This document shows positions 1 through 8,276 of a stretch of DNA of 64,000 nt, piece by piece (position 1 is the stretch's first letter; every line of letters begins with the position of its first letter). The notes below the pieces were generated by a model. It saw nothing but the letters and a program-made list of their open reading frames with translations. It was not told where the DNA came from and ran no database searches. The position numbers were made by a program, and so were the translations under genes. Location: the NCBI RefSeq assembly GCF_035984415.1, contig NZ_CP130720.1:7068001-7132000 (forward strand), given 5' to 3'. The DNA comes from Streptomyces sp. NBC_01296 (lineage in GTDB: Bacteria > Actinomycetota > Actinomycetes > Streptomycetales > Streptomycetaceae).

Positions 1-629
1 CGGTCGGGGACGTGGCTGACGTCCAGGAAGGCGCGGAGGGCTCCGGCCAGAGCGAACGCGGCGGCGTCCACGGCCAGGACCCAGCCGGGGCCGATCGCGG
101 CGATCATGGCCCCGCCGAGCGCCGCCCCGCCGATGCCGGCGCCGTTCATGGCCATCCGGAAGAGGGCGAAGGCGCGGTTGGCGTGCTCGCCGGAGACGCT
201 GGAGAGCAGCATGCCCTCGGCGGCGGGGTTGAAGAAGGCCGTGCCGGTGCCGCAGAGCGCGGTGAGCAGCATCATCTGCCACAGCTGCGGGTGCCCGGTC
301 AGGACGAGCACGGCGAACGCCGCCTGCGAGACGCAGTTGAGGGCGTTGGCCGCGACCATCACCCGGTGGCGCGGCAGCCGGTCGGCGAGCGCGCCGCCGA
401 TGAGCAGGAAGAGGACGAGCGGGAGCGTACGGGCCGCCGCCACCAGGCCGACGTCGCCGCCGGACCCGCCCGCCTCCAGGACGGCGAAGGCCGACGCGAT
501 GAGAGCTCCGTGGCTGCCGATGTTCGTCACGACCGCGGCACCCGTCAGCAGGGTGTAGTTGCGGCCGGCCCAGGCGGGCCGGCGGCGGTGTGCGGTCGTC
601 CGGGACGGGGTGGTGGGGGGAGAGCTCAC
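1..629 (-). CDS. MFS transporter, N-terminal part (cut by window edge)
   Basis: This is the first ~209 residues of a major facilitator superfamily exporter; the gene runs off the left edge. It reads from a GTG at 629, the only start I found upstream of the hydrophobic part. After a basic Pro/Arg-rich leader of about 20 residues come alternating hydrophobic helices. The loop after helix 2 carries GGALADRLPRHR, the MFS motif A (G-x-x-x-D-R-x-x-R/H). Later segments (ALCGTGTAFFNPAAEGML, and the FRMAMNGAGIGGAALGG stretch) resemble the EntS/TMS drug-efflux branch. Substrate cannot be told from the sequence. It lies downstream of the 732-1766 gene on the same strand, separated by a strong hairpin, so it is probably transcribed separately. 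Confidence 0.85.
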   Translation of the reverse strand, partial: MSSPPTTPSRTTAHRRRPAWAGRNYTLLTGAAVVTNIGSHGALIASAFAVLEAGGSGGDVGLVAAARTLPLVLFLLIGGALADRLPRHRVMVAANALNCVSQAAFAVLVLTGHPQLWQMMLLTALCGTGTAFFNPAAEGMLLSSVSGEHANRAFALFRMAMNGAGIGGAALGGAMIAAIGPGWVLAVDAAAFALAGALRAFLDVSHVPD

Positions 630-644
630 CCCCGGACTATCCAC

Positions 645-683
645 GCCCCGGGCCGAGAATCCAAACGGATTGCGGCCCGGGGC
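645..683 (-). terminator. Hairpin after the Gln/Pro-rich membrane protein gene
   Basis: A perfect 10-bp stem GCCCCGGGCC / GGCCCGGGGC encloses a loop that can itself pair ATCC with GGAT. It sits between the stop at 732 and the MFS start at 629, and has no U tract, as is common in Streptomyces. Confidence 0.6.
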
Positions 684-731
684 GCGGGGTCGGACGGATG
701 GTGCGAACAGGACGGATCCGGGACGCGCGGG

Positions 732-1766
732 TCAGCTGTTGCCGGCGGTGCCGTTCAGTCGCACCGAGCTGAGGATCTTCTCCATCGTCTCCTGGGGAAC
801 CTCGCCCTGGACGCCCGCGGCGCTGTAGAGGACCCAGCTGGAGAAGTCACCGTTGGCGGTCTTGAAGCTGAAGGCGATGGACTTGCCGTCGGAGGAGCAC
901 TTGTTCTCCTTGGGCACGCCGATCGCCGTCGCGGTCGCCATGTGCCCCTTGAGGCCGGAGGAGGTGGTGTACTCCTTGGGCTCCGATACCTTCACGGTGC
1001 CCTTGGGCGCCTTCTGGGCGAAGGCGGCGTACGCCCAGTTGCCGGCCTCGTTCTTCACCGCCTCGGCGGTGTCCTTGGCGCCCTGGCCGCCCTTGGTGCC
1101 GGTGCCGGCGAGCCCGGTCGACTCCTCACGGCCGTCCTTGTTGGAGTCGACCTTGCACCAGTCCTCCTTGAGGAAGGCGGGCGCGGAGAAGCTGATGATC
1201 GGCATGCCGTCGTTCTTGGTGTCGTCCTCGAAGCCCGAGATGACGCCGGCGCTCGCGACGTTCCACTCCGGCGGGACGTCGAACGCGGTGCCGTACTTCG
1301 GGTTGAGGACGACCTTCCAGCCCGGGATCACCGGCTTGGCGTCGCCGCCGGCGCGCGGGTTGGCGCCGGGCGAGGCCGGGGCCTCGGAGGTGGCCGGAGC
1401 CGAGGAGGCGGCGGCGGGCTTGTTGTCGGCCTCGTCGTTCTTCTTGTCGTCCCGGGTCAGGACGAACGCGCCGGTCGCGGCGGCCACCACGATGACCGCG
1501 GCCGCCGCGACGATGGCCACGGTCTTGGTCGCGTACGGGCTCCCGCCGCCGCCCTGCGGCTGCTGCACGGCCTGCTGGGGCTGGCCCCACGGCTGGACCG
1601 GCGGGGGCGTCTGGTAACCCGCCTGCGGGTACCCGTAGCCGGGCTGCTGCTGCTGGTACGGGTTCGGCTGCTGTCCCGGCTGTTCCGGCTGCTGCTGGTA
1701 CGGGTTCTGATGCGCGTCCTGAGGGTTCTGTTCTCCCCCGGGCGGCTGCTGCTGTCCTGGCCACAT
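732..1766 (-). CDS. Gln/Pro-rich single-pass membrane protein with exposed C-terminal domain
   Basis: A 344-residue protein of unknown function. Residues 1-75 are low complexity (Gln, Pro, Tyr, Gly) with repeats of NPYQQQ type. One membrane helix follows at about 84-105 (TVAIVAAAAVIVVAAATGA), then RDDKKNDE as a stop-transfer charge cluster, an Ala/Pro/Ser-rich linker to about 145, and a folded domain of about 190 residues starting at IPGWKVVLNPKYGTAFDVP. This is the usual plan of Streptomyces type II membrane proteins with a cytosolic disordered tail and an extracytoplasmic sensor or binding domain. The C-terminal domain has two cysteines (WCKVD, NKCSS). No enzyme motif is visible. ATG start; the nearby minus-strand TATCGT could be a -10 box. 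Confidence 0.8.
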   Translation of the reverse strand: MWPGQQQPPGGEQNPQDAHQNPYQQQPEQPGQQPNPYQQQQPGYGYPQAGYQTPPPVQPWGQPQQAVQQPQGGGGSPYATKTVAIVAAAAVIVVAAATGAFVLTRDDKKNDEADNKPAAASSAPATSEAPASPGANPRAGGDAKPVIPGWKVVLNPKYGTAFDVPPEWNVASAGVISGFEDDTKNDGMPIISFSAPAFLKEDWCKVDSNKDGREESTGLAGTGTKGGQGAKDTAEAVKNEAGNWAYAAFAQKAPKGTVKVSEPKEYTTSSGLKGHMATATAIGVPKENKCSSDGKSIAFSFKTANGDFSSWVLYSAAGVQGEVPQETMEKILSSVRLNGTAGNS

Positions 1767-1838
1767 GGCCGGTAACGATAGTGGGCGGGGCTGACAGGGG
1801 CCACGTCCGCCCCCGGGTCAGGTCTGGCCAAGCACATC

Positions 1839-1853
1839 TACTCGCGGGTAACA
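1839..1853 (+). promoter_or_regulatory. Candidate TetR operator upstream of the thioesterase gene
   Basis: TACTCGCGGGTAACA ends 10 nt before the ATG at 1863. It differs at only two central bases from TACTCGTCGGTAACA at 55907-55921, next to a TetR gene and an acyl-CoA dehydrogenase. The outer TAC/GTA halves give partial dyad symmetry. The regulator assignment is inferred. Confidence 0.45.
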
Positions 1854-1862
1854 TCGTCTTTC

Positions 1863-2315
1863 ATGAGCGCAGATCAGATGAACGTGGGCGAACTGCTCGC
1901 CGCGACGGTGCCGATGGCCCGGACCCTGAACCTCCAGTTCCTGGAGACCACCCCCGAGCGCGCGGTCGTCCGGCTGCCGGACCAGCCCGACTACCACAAC
2001 CACGTGGGCGGCCCGCACGCCGGAGCCATGTTCACCCTCGCCGAGTCCGCGAGCGGCGCGATCGTCCTGGCCGCCTTCGGCGACCAGCTCTCGCGCGCCG
2101 TGCCCCTCGCCGTCAGGGCCGAGATCGGCTACAAGAAGCTCGCCAAGGGCGTCGTGACGGCCACCGCCACCCTCGGCCGCCCGGCCGCCGAGGTCGTCGC
2201 CGAACTCGACGCGGGCGGCCGCCCGGAGTTCCCGGTCACCATCGCCATCCAGCGCGAGGACGAGGCCGTGACGGGCGAGATGACCGTGGTCTGGACGCTG
2301 CGCCCCAACGCGTAG
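1863..2315 (+). CDS. PaaI/DUF4442-type hotdog thioesterase
   Basis: A 150-residue single hotdog-domain protein, the normal size for PaaI/YiiD/DUF4442 acyl-CoA thioesterases. Around residues 38-55 lies NHVGGPHAGAMFTLAESASG: the helix that wraps the sheet, preceded by the usual H/N-G-G turn. These enzymes hydrolyse acyl-CoA or a related thioester; substrate is unknown. The N-terminal half (TLNLQFLETTPERAVVRLP) and the IGYKKLAKGVVTATATL strand fit the family. It is transcribed divergently from the 732-1766 gene. The intergenic motif at 1839-1853 matches one in front of the acyl-CoA dehydrogenase at 55985, which supports a role in fatty acyl-CoA turnover (inference). Confidence 0.8.
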   Translation: MSADQMNVGELLAATVPMARTLNLQFLETTPERAVVRLPDQPDYHNHVGGPHAGAMFTLAESASGAIVLAAFGDQLSRAVPLAVRAEIGYKKLAKGVVTATATLGRPAAEVVAELDAGGRPEFPVTIAIQREDEAVTGEMTVVWTLRPNA

Positions 2316-2439
2316 CCGACGCCGCCGGTCGAGGACCCGCCCGAGGACGAAGGAGAACCGCCGTCCCGGGCGGGTTCCGTGTTTCCGCGGTGGAGCGCGG
2401 GGGACGCTAGAGTCCGCGTCCGACGATCAGGAGGTGGCC

Positions 2440-2640
2440 GTGGCCAAGGTCGGCATCAGTCTCGACGCCGAGCTCGTGGTGGAGGTGATGGTCCTCGCCG
2501 GGATCGGTTCGCCCCAGGACGCCGTCGAGGCCGTCGTACGGGACTACATCGCGCGCGGGCACCGCACCGAGGCGCGCGTCCAGGCACAGGACGGGCCGCG
2601 CCGCGACGCCGACGCGCTGGAGCCGCCGCCGCAGGGCTGA
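2440..2640 (+). CDS. Small VapB/ribbon-helix-helix-like protein, no toxin partner
   Basis: A 66-residue protein (VAKVGISLDAELVVEVM...) whose N-terminal ~45 residues look like the strand-helix-helix of VapB-type (DUF2191-like) antitoxins: a short beta strand KVGISLD followed by two helices. The tail is polar and Ala/Pro-rich. I chose GTG at 2440 rather than 2434 because AGGAGG at 2429-2434 lies 5 nt before it. A TAGAGT -10-like box lies at 2409-2414. No PIN or other toxin gene is adjacent; the next gene is a glycosidase 115 nt downstream. It may be an orphan DNA-binding protein. Family assignment rests on pattern only. Confidence 0.55.
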   Translation: MAKVGISLDAELVVEVMVLAGIGSPQDAVEAVVRDYIARGHRTEARVQAQDGPRRDADALEPPPQG

Positions 2641-2755
2641 ACCTCGGCGCAGCGGTGGCGCGTCTGAGTCGACCCGGGCGGGTCGGCGGCGCACAGTGGG
2701 CGCGGGAGCGGTCCGGCGCGGGCCGCTCCCGCCGACCGCAGCCGCAGGGAGCGCC

Positions 2756-5266
2756 ATGAGCGAGGCCGTGTCCAGACGCTGCGCGATGCGGCTGCTCGGG
2801 GCCATGGGGGCCGCCCTGGGAACGGGCGGCTGCGTGGCCGCGGTACCGCCCGGCGCGGTCCCCCGTACGGCCCCGGCGACGGCCGCAGCCGCCCCGGCCG
2901 GGGCCCGGCCCGGCAGCACCGCCCGCATCGACGTCCTCCTGGAGCGGCTCACCCTCGAGGAGAAGACCGCCCTGCTGCACGGCGGCCGGGACCCGGCCCC
3001 GCTCGGCCAGGCCGGGTACCTGCCCGGCGTACCGCGCCTCGGCATCCCGGCGCTGCGGCTCGCCGACGGGCCGGCCGGGGTACGCGTCGCCCGACCGGCC
3101 ACCGCACTGCCCGCACCCGTGATGCTGGCCTCCGCCTTCGACCCGGCGCTGGCCCGCGAGTACGGCAGGGTCATCGGCCGCGAGGGCCGGGCGCTCGGCC
3201 AGGACGTGCTGCTCTCCCCGATGGCCAACCTGATCCGCACCCCCTACGCCGGGCGGAACTTCGAGACCTTCGCCGAGGACCCCCGGCTCACGGCGGACCT
3301 CGTCGCGGAGACGGTCCGCGGCATCCAGGACGAAGGGCTCATCGCCACCGTCAAGCACTTCGCCCTGGGCAACCAGGAGCAGGGCCGCGACACCGTCGAC
3401 GTCGTGGCCGCGGAACAGACCCTGCACGAGACGGAGCTGCGCGGCTTCGAGGCCGCCGTCGCCGCCGGAGCGGGCGCCGTGATGGGCGCGTACAACAAGG
3501 TCAACGGCACGTACGCGTGCGAGAACAAGCCCCTGCTCGACGAACTGCTGCGCGGGCGCTGGGGGTTCGGCGGCTGGGTGATGTCCGACTGGGACGCGGC
3601 CCACAGCACCGTCGCCGCCATCGGCGCCGGCCTCGACATGGAGATGCCCGGCGGCACCCACTTCGGCGGCTCGCTCCAGGAGGCCGTGCGCGGCGGCTCC
3701 GTCCACGAGGACACCGTGGACCTCGCGGTACGCCGGATCCTGGCCACCATGGACCGCTTCGGGCTGCTCTCGGCGCACCCGCCGGCCCGGCCCGCCCGGG
3801 ACGCCGCCGCCGGGGCCCGGGTCGCCCGCCGGGTCGCCACCGCGGGTGCGGTGCTGCTGCACAACGAGCACGCCACCCTGCCGCTGACCGGCGCCGCGGC
3901 CCGCTCGATCGCCGTCATCGGACCCACCGGCCGGGTGCCCTTCGTCAGCGGCGGCGGCAGCGCGCACGTGGTCCCCGACAAGGCGCTCTCCCCGCTCGAC
4001 GCGATCCGGCAGCGCGCCGGGAACGGCAGTACGGTGCTCCACGCCCTCGGCGAGGACCTGTACGGCCGCCCGCTCCCGGCGAAGCTGCTCACCCCGGCCG
4101 CCGACCTCGACGAGCGGCGGGTGGACGCCGGGCGGAGCTGGAGCCACGAGGGCGAGTTCACGCTCACCGCGGACGACGAGTGGACGCTGCTCGTCCACTA
4201 CACCGGGAAGCGGCCGGGCGTGCGCCTCGACGGCGAGGAGCTGTTCCCGATCCGGCAGGGCGTGGCCGAGTACTTCGCCGGCGGACTCGTCGGCAGGGCG
4301 CCCGACGGGCTCGCCGTCCGCCGCCGCACCCTCGCCCTGACGGCGGGCACCCACCGGCTCGCCGTCTTCGCCGAGGGCGGGGACAAGGGCCAGCGGTTCC
4401 GGCTGCGGCACACCACGAAGGCGACCCGGGCCGCCGATCTCGCCGAGGCCGTGAAGACCGCCGAGCAGGCGCGCAGCGTCGTGCTGTTCGCCTACGAGGA
4501 CGCCACCGAGGGCACCGACCGGACCTCGCTGGGCCTGCCCGGCGGGCAGGCCCGGCTGATCGAGGCGGTCGCCGCCGCGAACCCCCGCACCGCGGTCGTG
4601 CTCAACACCTCCTCCGGTACGACGATGCCGTGGCTCCCCCGTACCGGAGCGGTCCTCCAGATGTACTACCCGGGCCAGGAGGGGGCCGCAGCCACCGCCG
4701 ACATCCTCTTCGGAGACGTGGATCCGGGCGGCCGGCTCACCCAGACCTTTCCGGCCGACGAGCACGCGACCCCGGTCGCCGGCGACCCGCGGCGCTACCC
4801 GGGGGTGGGCGGCCGGCAGGAGTACACCGAGGGCATCCACGTCGGGCACCGCTGGTACGACGCGCAGCAGGTGGCGCCGCTGTTCCCGTTCGGGCACGGG
4901 CTCTCGTACACGACGTGGGAGTACGAGAAGCTGAGCGTCCGGCCGGAGCGCGGCGGCCTGCGCGTGGAGTTCACGGTCCGCAACACCGGGCGCCGCAAGG
5001 GCACCGAGGTGGCCCAGGTGTACGTCGGCCCCTCCGCGGAGCTGAAGCTCGACCAGCCCGTGCGCGCGCTGGCCGGCTACCGGCGGCTCACCCTGGAGCC
5101 GGGCGAGGCTCAGCAGGTGGTCCTCGACGTCGACGCCCGCGCGCTGTCCTCCTGGGATCCCGAACGGCACGCCTGGGTGCTGGGTTCAGGCCGTCGTGAA
5201 GTGTTCGCGGGCCGTTCCTCCCGCGAACTCCACCTGACGGCAAAGGCTGTGGTCAACAGCAGATAG
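2756..5266 (+). CDS. Glycoside hydrolase family 3 beta-glucosidase with PA14 insert, exported
   Basis: An 836-residue GH3 enzyme that cleaves terminal beta-linked glucose or a related sugar from oligosaccharides or glycosides. ATG at 2756 follows GGGAG. The N-terminus has an RRCAMRLLG stretch, a hydrophobic run and GTGGC, so it is exported, perhaps by Tat and perhaps lipidated (the lipobox is imperfect). The (beta/alpha)8 domain shows FETFAEDP (~168), KHF (~199) and the nucleophile motif MSDWD (~277). A PA14-like insert (~465-555) interrupts the second GH3 domain, as in BglB-type enzymes, and often shapes the substrate pocket. A fibronectin III-like domain closes the protein (~719-828). It stands alone, with no transporter or regulator beside it. 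Confidence 0.92.
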   Translation: MSEAVSRRCAMRLLGAMGAALGTGGCVAAVPPGAVPRTAPATAAAAPAGARPGSTARIDVLLERLTLEEKTALLHGGRDPAPLGQAGYLPGVPRLGIPALRLADGPAGVRVARPATALPAPVMLASAFDPALAREYGRVIGREGRALGQDVLLSPMANLIRTPYAGRNFETFAEDPRLTADLVAETVRGIQDEGLIATVKHFALGNQEQGRDTVDVVAAEQTLHETELRGFEAAVAAGAGAVMGAYNKVNGTYACENKPLLDELLRGRWGFGGWVMSDWDAAHSTVAAIGAGLDMEMPGGTHFGGSLQEAVRGGSVHEDTVDLAVRRILATMDRFGLLSAHPPARPARDAAAGARVARRVATAGAVLLHNEHATLPLTGAAARSIAVIGPTGRVPFVSGGGSAHVVPDKALSPLDAIRQRAGNGSTVLHALGEDLYGRPLPAKLLTPAADLDERRVDAGRSWSHEGEFTLTADDEWTLLVHYTGKRPGVRLDGEELFPIRQGVAEYFAGGLVGRAPDGLAVRRRTLALTAGTHRLAVFAEGGDKGQRFRLRHTTKATRAADLAEAVKTAEQARSVVLFAYEDATEGTDRTSLGLPGGQARLIEAVAAANPRTAVVLNTSSGTTMPWLPRTGAVLQMYYPGQEGAAATADILFGDVDPGGRLTQTFPADEHATPVAGDPRRYPGVGGRQEYTEGIHVGHRWYDAQQVAPLFPFGHGLSYTTWEYEKLSVRPERGGLRVEFTVRNTGRRKGTEVAQVYVGPSAELKLDQPVRALAGYRRLTLEPGEAQQVVLDVDARALSSWDPERHAWVLGSGRREVFAGRSSRELHLTAKAVVNSR

Positions 5267-5323
5267 GCTGCCCGTTCGGCATGTCACAGGGGACGCGCCG
5301 CCGCGCTACGGGAGGACGTACCG

Positions 5324-5971
5324 GTGCACATCCAGGAATGGCTGGAGACGATTCCGGCGGTCAGCATCTATCTCCTGGTGGGTCTGGTCATCGGGCTGGA
5401 GAGCCTCGGCATCCCGCTGCCAGGGGAGATCATCCTGGTCAGCTCGGCGCTGCTGGCCTCTCAGCACGGCGAGATCGACCCCGTGGTCCTGGGGATCTGT
5501 GCGTCCACCGGGGCGATCGTCGGCGACTCGATCGGCTACGCGATCGGGCGCAGGGGCGGCAAGCCGCTGCTGGAGCGGCTCGGCCGGCGGTTCCCCAAGC
5601 ACTTCGGGCCGGAGCACGTGGCCCAGGCGGAGCGCGCCTTCGACAGGTGGGGCATGTGGGCCGTCTTCTTCGGGCGGTTCGTGGCGCTGCTGCGGATCTT
5701 CGCCGGCCCGCTGGCCGGCGTGCTGCACATGCCGTACTGGCGGTTCCTGATCGCGAACATCCTCGGCGGCATCCTCTGGGCGGGCGGCACCACCGCCGTC
5801 ATCTACTCGATCGGCATCGTCGCGGAGCCCTGGCTGAAGGGCTTCTCCTGGGTGGCGCTGCTGTTGGCGCTGCTGATCGGCCTCACGGTGACGCTGGTGC
5901 TCCGCAGCCGTATGAAGAAGGCGGCTGCCGCGTCGGCGCCGGCCGAGGCGGAGACGGCCGCGGCGGAGTAG
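5324..5971 (+). CDS. DedA family (VTT domain) membrane protein
   Basis: A 215-residue DedA/SNARE-associated protein. GTG at 5324 follows GGGAGG. The family acts in the inner membrane in lipid homeostasis, with some members flipping undecaprenyl phosphate or phospholipids. Visible hallmarks are an early ESLGIPLPGE (re-entrant segment with the conserved E and P), the G-D-x-I-G-Y-xIGRRGG stretch, the FFGRF-x-x-x-RxFAGPLAG signature at about 120-135, and two or three further hydrophobic helices. The tail is Ala/Lys/Glu-rich. The gene ends 66 nt before the convergent carbonic anhydrase gene with a shared terminator between. Confidence 0.92.
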   Translation: MHIQEWLETIPAVSIYLLVGLVIGLESLGIPLPGEIILVSSALLASQHGEIDPVVLGICASTGAIVGDSIGYAIGRRGGKPLLERLGRRFPKHFGPEHVAQAERAFDRWGMWAVFFGRFVALLRIFAGPLAGVLHMPYWRFLIANILGGILWAGGTTAVIYSIGIVAEPWLKGFSWVALLLALLIGLTVTLVLRSRMKKAAAASAPAEAETAAAE

Positions 5972-5999
5972 ACGGCCGCGGCCGAGTAGACGACCGCCG

Positions 6000-6024
6000 C
6001 GCGGCCGGATGCCCTCCGGCCGCG
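6000..6024. terminator. Bidirectional hairpin between dedA-like and carbonic anhydrase genes
   Basis: A perfect 10-bp stem, CGCGGCCGGA / TCCGGCCGCG, with a 5-nt loop, lies between two convergent stop codons (5971 and 6038). Confidence 0.75.
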
Positions 6025-6037
6025 GGCGTGCGTACGG

Positions 6038-6589
6038 CTACTGCGGGGGCTGGACGGCGGCCCGGTGCTGCTTGGCCAGGTCCGCGTACATCAGGGCGTT
6101 GACCTTGATGCCCTCGCGCTCCTCGTCGGTCAGCTCGCGCCGCACCTTGGCCGGCACACCCGCGACCAGCGAACCGGGCGGGACCACCATGCCCTGCGGG
6201 ACCAGCGCCTGCGCGGCCACCAGCGAACCGGCACCGATCACCGCACCGTTCAGGACGGTGGCGCCCATGCCGATGAGGCAGTCGTCCTCGACGGTGCAGC
6301 CGTGCACCACGGCGTTGTGGCCGATGGAGACGCGCTCGCCGATCGAGACCGGGAACCCGGGGTCGACGTGCAGCGTGCAGTTGTCCTGCACATTGCTGTC
6401 CGCGCCGAGCGAGATCGGGCCGCAGTCGGCGCGCAGCACCGCCGAGTACCAGATGCTCGCGCCCGGGGCCATCGTGACCTCGCCGATCACGACCGAGGTG
6501 GGCGCGGTGAAGGCCGTGGGGTCGATCTGCGGGTTCTTGCCGCCCAGGCCCGCGACGAGTGCCCGGCCCTGGTCCGCCTGATACGTCAT
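6038..6589 (-). CDS. Gamma-class carbonic anhydrase family protein
   Basis: A 183-residue left-handed beta-helix protein of the gamma carbonic anhydrase/PaaY/YrdA group. ATG at 6589 is preceded by GAGGAAGAG; the upstream in-frame extension is non-conserved in character. The three metal histidines expected for the family are present: LHVD, then GHNAVVHG carrying two. The VLRADCGPI stretch holds the usual Arg/Asp trimer contacts. Hexapeptide turns (IGxGSLV, MGATVL) run through the middle and a C-terminal helix ends the protein. It may catalyse CO2 hydration or be a catalytically silent relative; the acidic loop of the Cam prototype is absent, as in most bacterial members. Confidence 0.88.
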   Translation of the reverse strand: MTYQADQGRALVAGLGGKNPQIDPTAFTAPTSVVIGEVTMAPGASIWYSAVLRADCGPISLGADSNVQDNCTLHVDPGFPVSIGERVSIGHNAVVHGCTVEDDCLIGMGATVLNGAVIGAGSLVAAQALVPQGMVVPPGSLVAGVPAKVRRELTDEEREGIKVNALMYADLAKQHRAAVQPPQ

Positions 6590-6746
6590 GTTTCTCTTCC
6601 TCAGTCCTGTGCCGGCCCTGCCGGGCCGTGTCTGCCGTGCCCTGCCGTGTCGCCCTACCGGCACGGTAGGGCACGCGCCCCGCGCGAACGGCGATGGGGT
6701 GAAGATCACGGCGCGCTCGGGGCGCTCTGCGCGTTACGGTGGCCCG

Positions 6747-7520
6747 GTGCCGAAGAACCAGAACACGTTCTCATCCCTGACGGCCCTGCGCCGCAGACTC
6801 GCCAACCGCGCGGTCCACGCCGGCTGGCGCTGGATGCAGCAGGCCGGTGCGGTCACCGCGCAGACCCCCGGGCGGCTGCGGTTCGGCGCGATCGGGCACG
6901 GCACCCGCCTCGCGTTCCCCCAGGGCACGGTCTTCGGGGAGCCGTGGATCCGCCTCGGCGAGCACTGCATCATCGCCGAGCAGGTCACGCTGACCGCCGG
7001 GATGATGCCCGGCCTCGACCTCGGCACCGAGCCGGTGCTGGTCCTCGGCAACGGAGTGGTGCTCGGCCGGGACACCCACGTCATCGCCGACACCCGGATC
7101 ACCATCGGCGACGACACGTTCTGCGGGCCCGGGGTCTACATCACCTCCACCAACCACAGCTACGACGATCCGCACGAGCCCGTCGGCAAGCAGTGGCCGC
7201 GCAGCGCACCGGTGGAGATAGGCCCCGGCTGCTGGCTCGGCACGGGCGCGGTGATCCTGCCGGGGGCGCGGCTGGGCCGCAACGTGGTGGTGGCCGCGGG
7301 GGCCGTCGTACGGGGCGAGGTGCCGGACCACGCCGTGGTGGCCGGGGCGCCCGCACGGATCGTCCGCCGGTGGCAGCCGGAGACGGGCTGGCAGCCGCCG
7401 CTGCGGACTCCGACGCCCGTACCGATACCGGACGGGGTGACACCGGACCAGCTGCGCGCGGTGGCGCAGCTGGTGGAGGCCGAGCAGTGCTCCGCCGACG
7501 CGGCGGCGGAACCCGCCTGA
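6747..7520 (+). CDS. Hexapeptide-repeat acyltransferase
   Basis: A 257-residue left-handed beta-helix acetyl/acyltransferase of the maltose/serine O-acetyltransferase type. GTG at 6747 is chosen because the family fold starts soon after; TACGGT at 6735-6740 sits 6 nt upstream, pointing to a leaderless mRNA. Repeats such as VLGRDTHVIADTRITIGDD build the helix, and the catalytic His lies in STNHSYDDPHE (~133), typical of sugar or aglycone O-acetyltransferases. The end VVAGAPARIVRRW is the standard C-terminal cap. The acceptor is unknown. Divergent from the gamma carbonic anhydrase gene. Confidence 0.87.
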   Translation: MPKNQNTFSSLTALRRRLANRAVHAGWRWMQQAGAVTAQTPGRLRFGAIGHGTRLAFPQGTVFGEPWIRLGEHCIIAEQVTLTAGMMPGLDLGTEPVLVLGNGVVLGRDTHVIADTRITIGDDTFCGPGVYITSTNHSYDDPHEPVGKQWPRSAPVEIGPGCWLGTGAVILPGARLGRNVVVAAGAVVRGEVPDHAVVAGAPARIVRRWQPETGWQPPLRTPTPVPIPDGVTPDQLRAVAQLVEAEQCSADAAAEPA

Positions 7521-8193
7521 TCCTGGTCCGGATCCCAGACGGCCTGGCCGGCGGCCAGCAGGACCGTGCCGGCGATGGCCGTGCCGGCGATGGCCGTGCC
7601 GGCGCCGGCCGCCTGGACGGCCCACAGCCGTTCCTTCAGTCCGGCGAAGGCGGCGAGCGCGGTGATCACCGGGTAGAGCGAGGAGAGCACGGCGGCCACG
7701 GTCACCGGACCGTGCTGGGCGGCGATGGAGTACGTGCCGTTCGCCGCGACGTCCGCGAGGCCGACGAAGGCCAGCGCCGGCACCAGAGCCCACAGGATCC
7801 GCGGGCGCGCGCCGGCCGGGAGGGCCGGGGTGTCGCGCCGGGTCCGGACCCACAGGGCGGTGCCGCCCGCGGCCACGTTGGTGACCCGCTGGACGAACAG
7901 GGCGAGGAACAGCCCGGCGATGCTGCCGGAGGCGTGCGCGATCAGCGCCATCACCGAGCCGAACCCGAAGGCTTGTACAAGCAGAGCATGGCGACCGGCC
8001 CGACCGGGCCCGCGGCGACCGCGAACCACAGCTGCGGCCCGGCCTCCCGCCAGGCCCCGGTGCCCAGGACGACCGCGCCGAGCGCGACGGCGGCGAGGGC
8101 CTGCGAGACCACGACCACCGTGAGCGCCGGCAGCCGGCGGGTCAGCAGCCCGCCGCCGAAGTCGGAGACCGGCGCGGGGAGCGGTGCGAGCAT
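7521..8193 (-). pseudogene. EamA/DMT transporter, frameshifted and eroded
   Basis: Two reading frames each encode half of one 10-helix DMT/EamA transporter. Frame 1 starts at 8193 and reads SDFGGGLLTRRLPALTVV through helix 4 to MLCLYK, then hits a stop within a few codons. Frame 2 picks up exactly where the family continues: AFGFGSVMALIAHASGSI, then helices 5-10. One missing base near 7974-7980 restores the frame. The start is also eroded, because little of the usual first helix precedes SDFGGG. The last helix contains a tandem duplication (TAIAG twice) and frame 2 lacks its own stop, running into the antisense of the acyltransferase gene. This could be a true pseudogene or, for the frameshift alone, a sequencing error. 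Confidence 0.75.
7564..7608. repeat. Three 15-bp tandem repeats in the decayed EamA gene
   Basis: CCGTGCCGGCGATGG is present twice perfectly (7564-7578, 7579-7593) and a third time with two changes (7594-7608). It duplicates five residues in the last transporter helix. Confidence 0.85.
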
Positions 8194-8276
8194 GCTGCTC
8201 GGCGACGACCGGCGCGGGCCGGTGGAGATGACCCTGGCCGTCTCCATCCCGCCCGTCGACGGCATGCAGCGGACGG

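Noticed and set aside
2440..2640. Type II toxin-antitoxin module
   Set aside because: No toxin-like gene lies on either side; the next gene is a glycosidase.
2456..5170. Long minus-strand open frame opposite the GH3 gene
   Set aside because: It is the antisense shadow expected at this GC content; its translation is low complexity and the plus strand encodes a complete GH3 enzyme.
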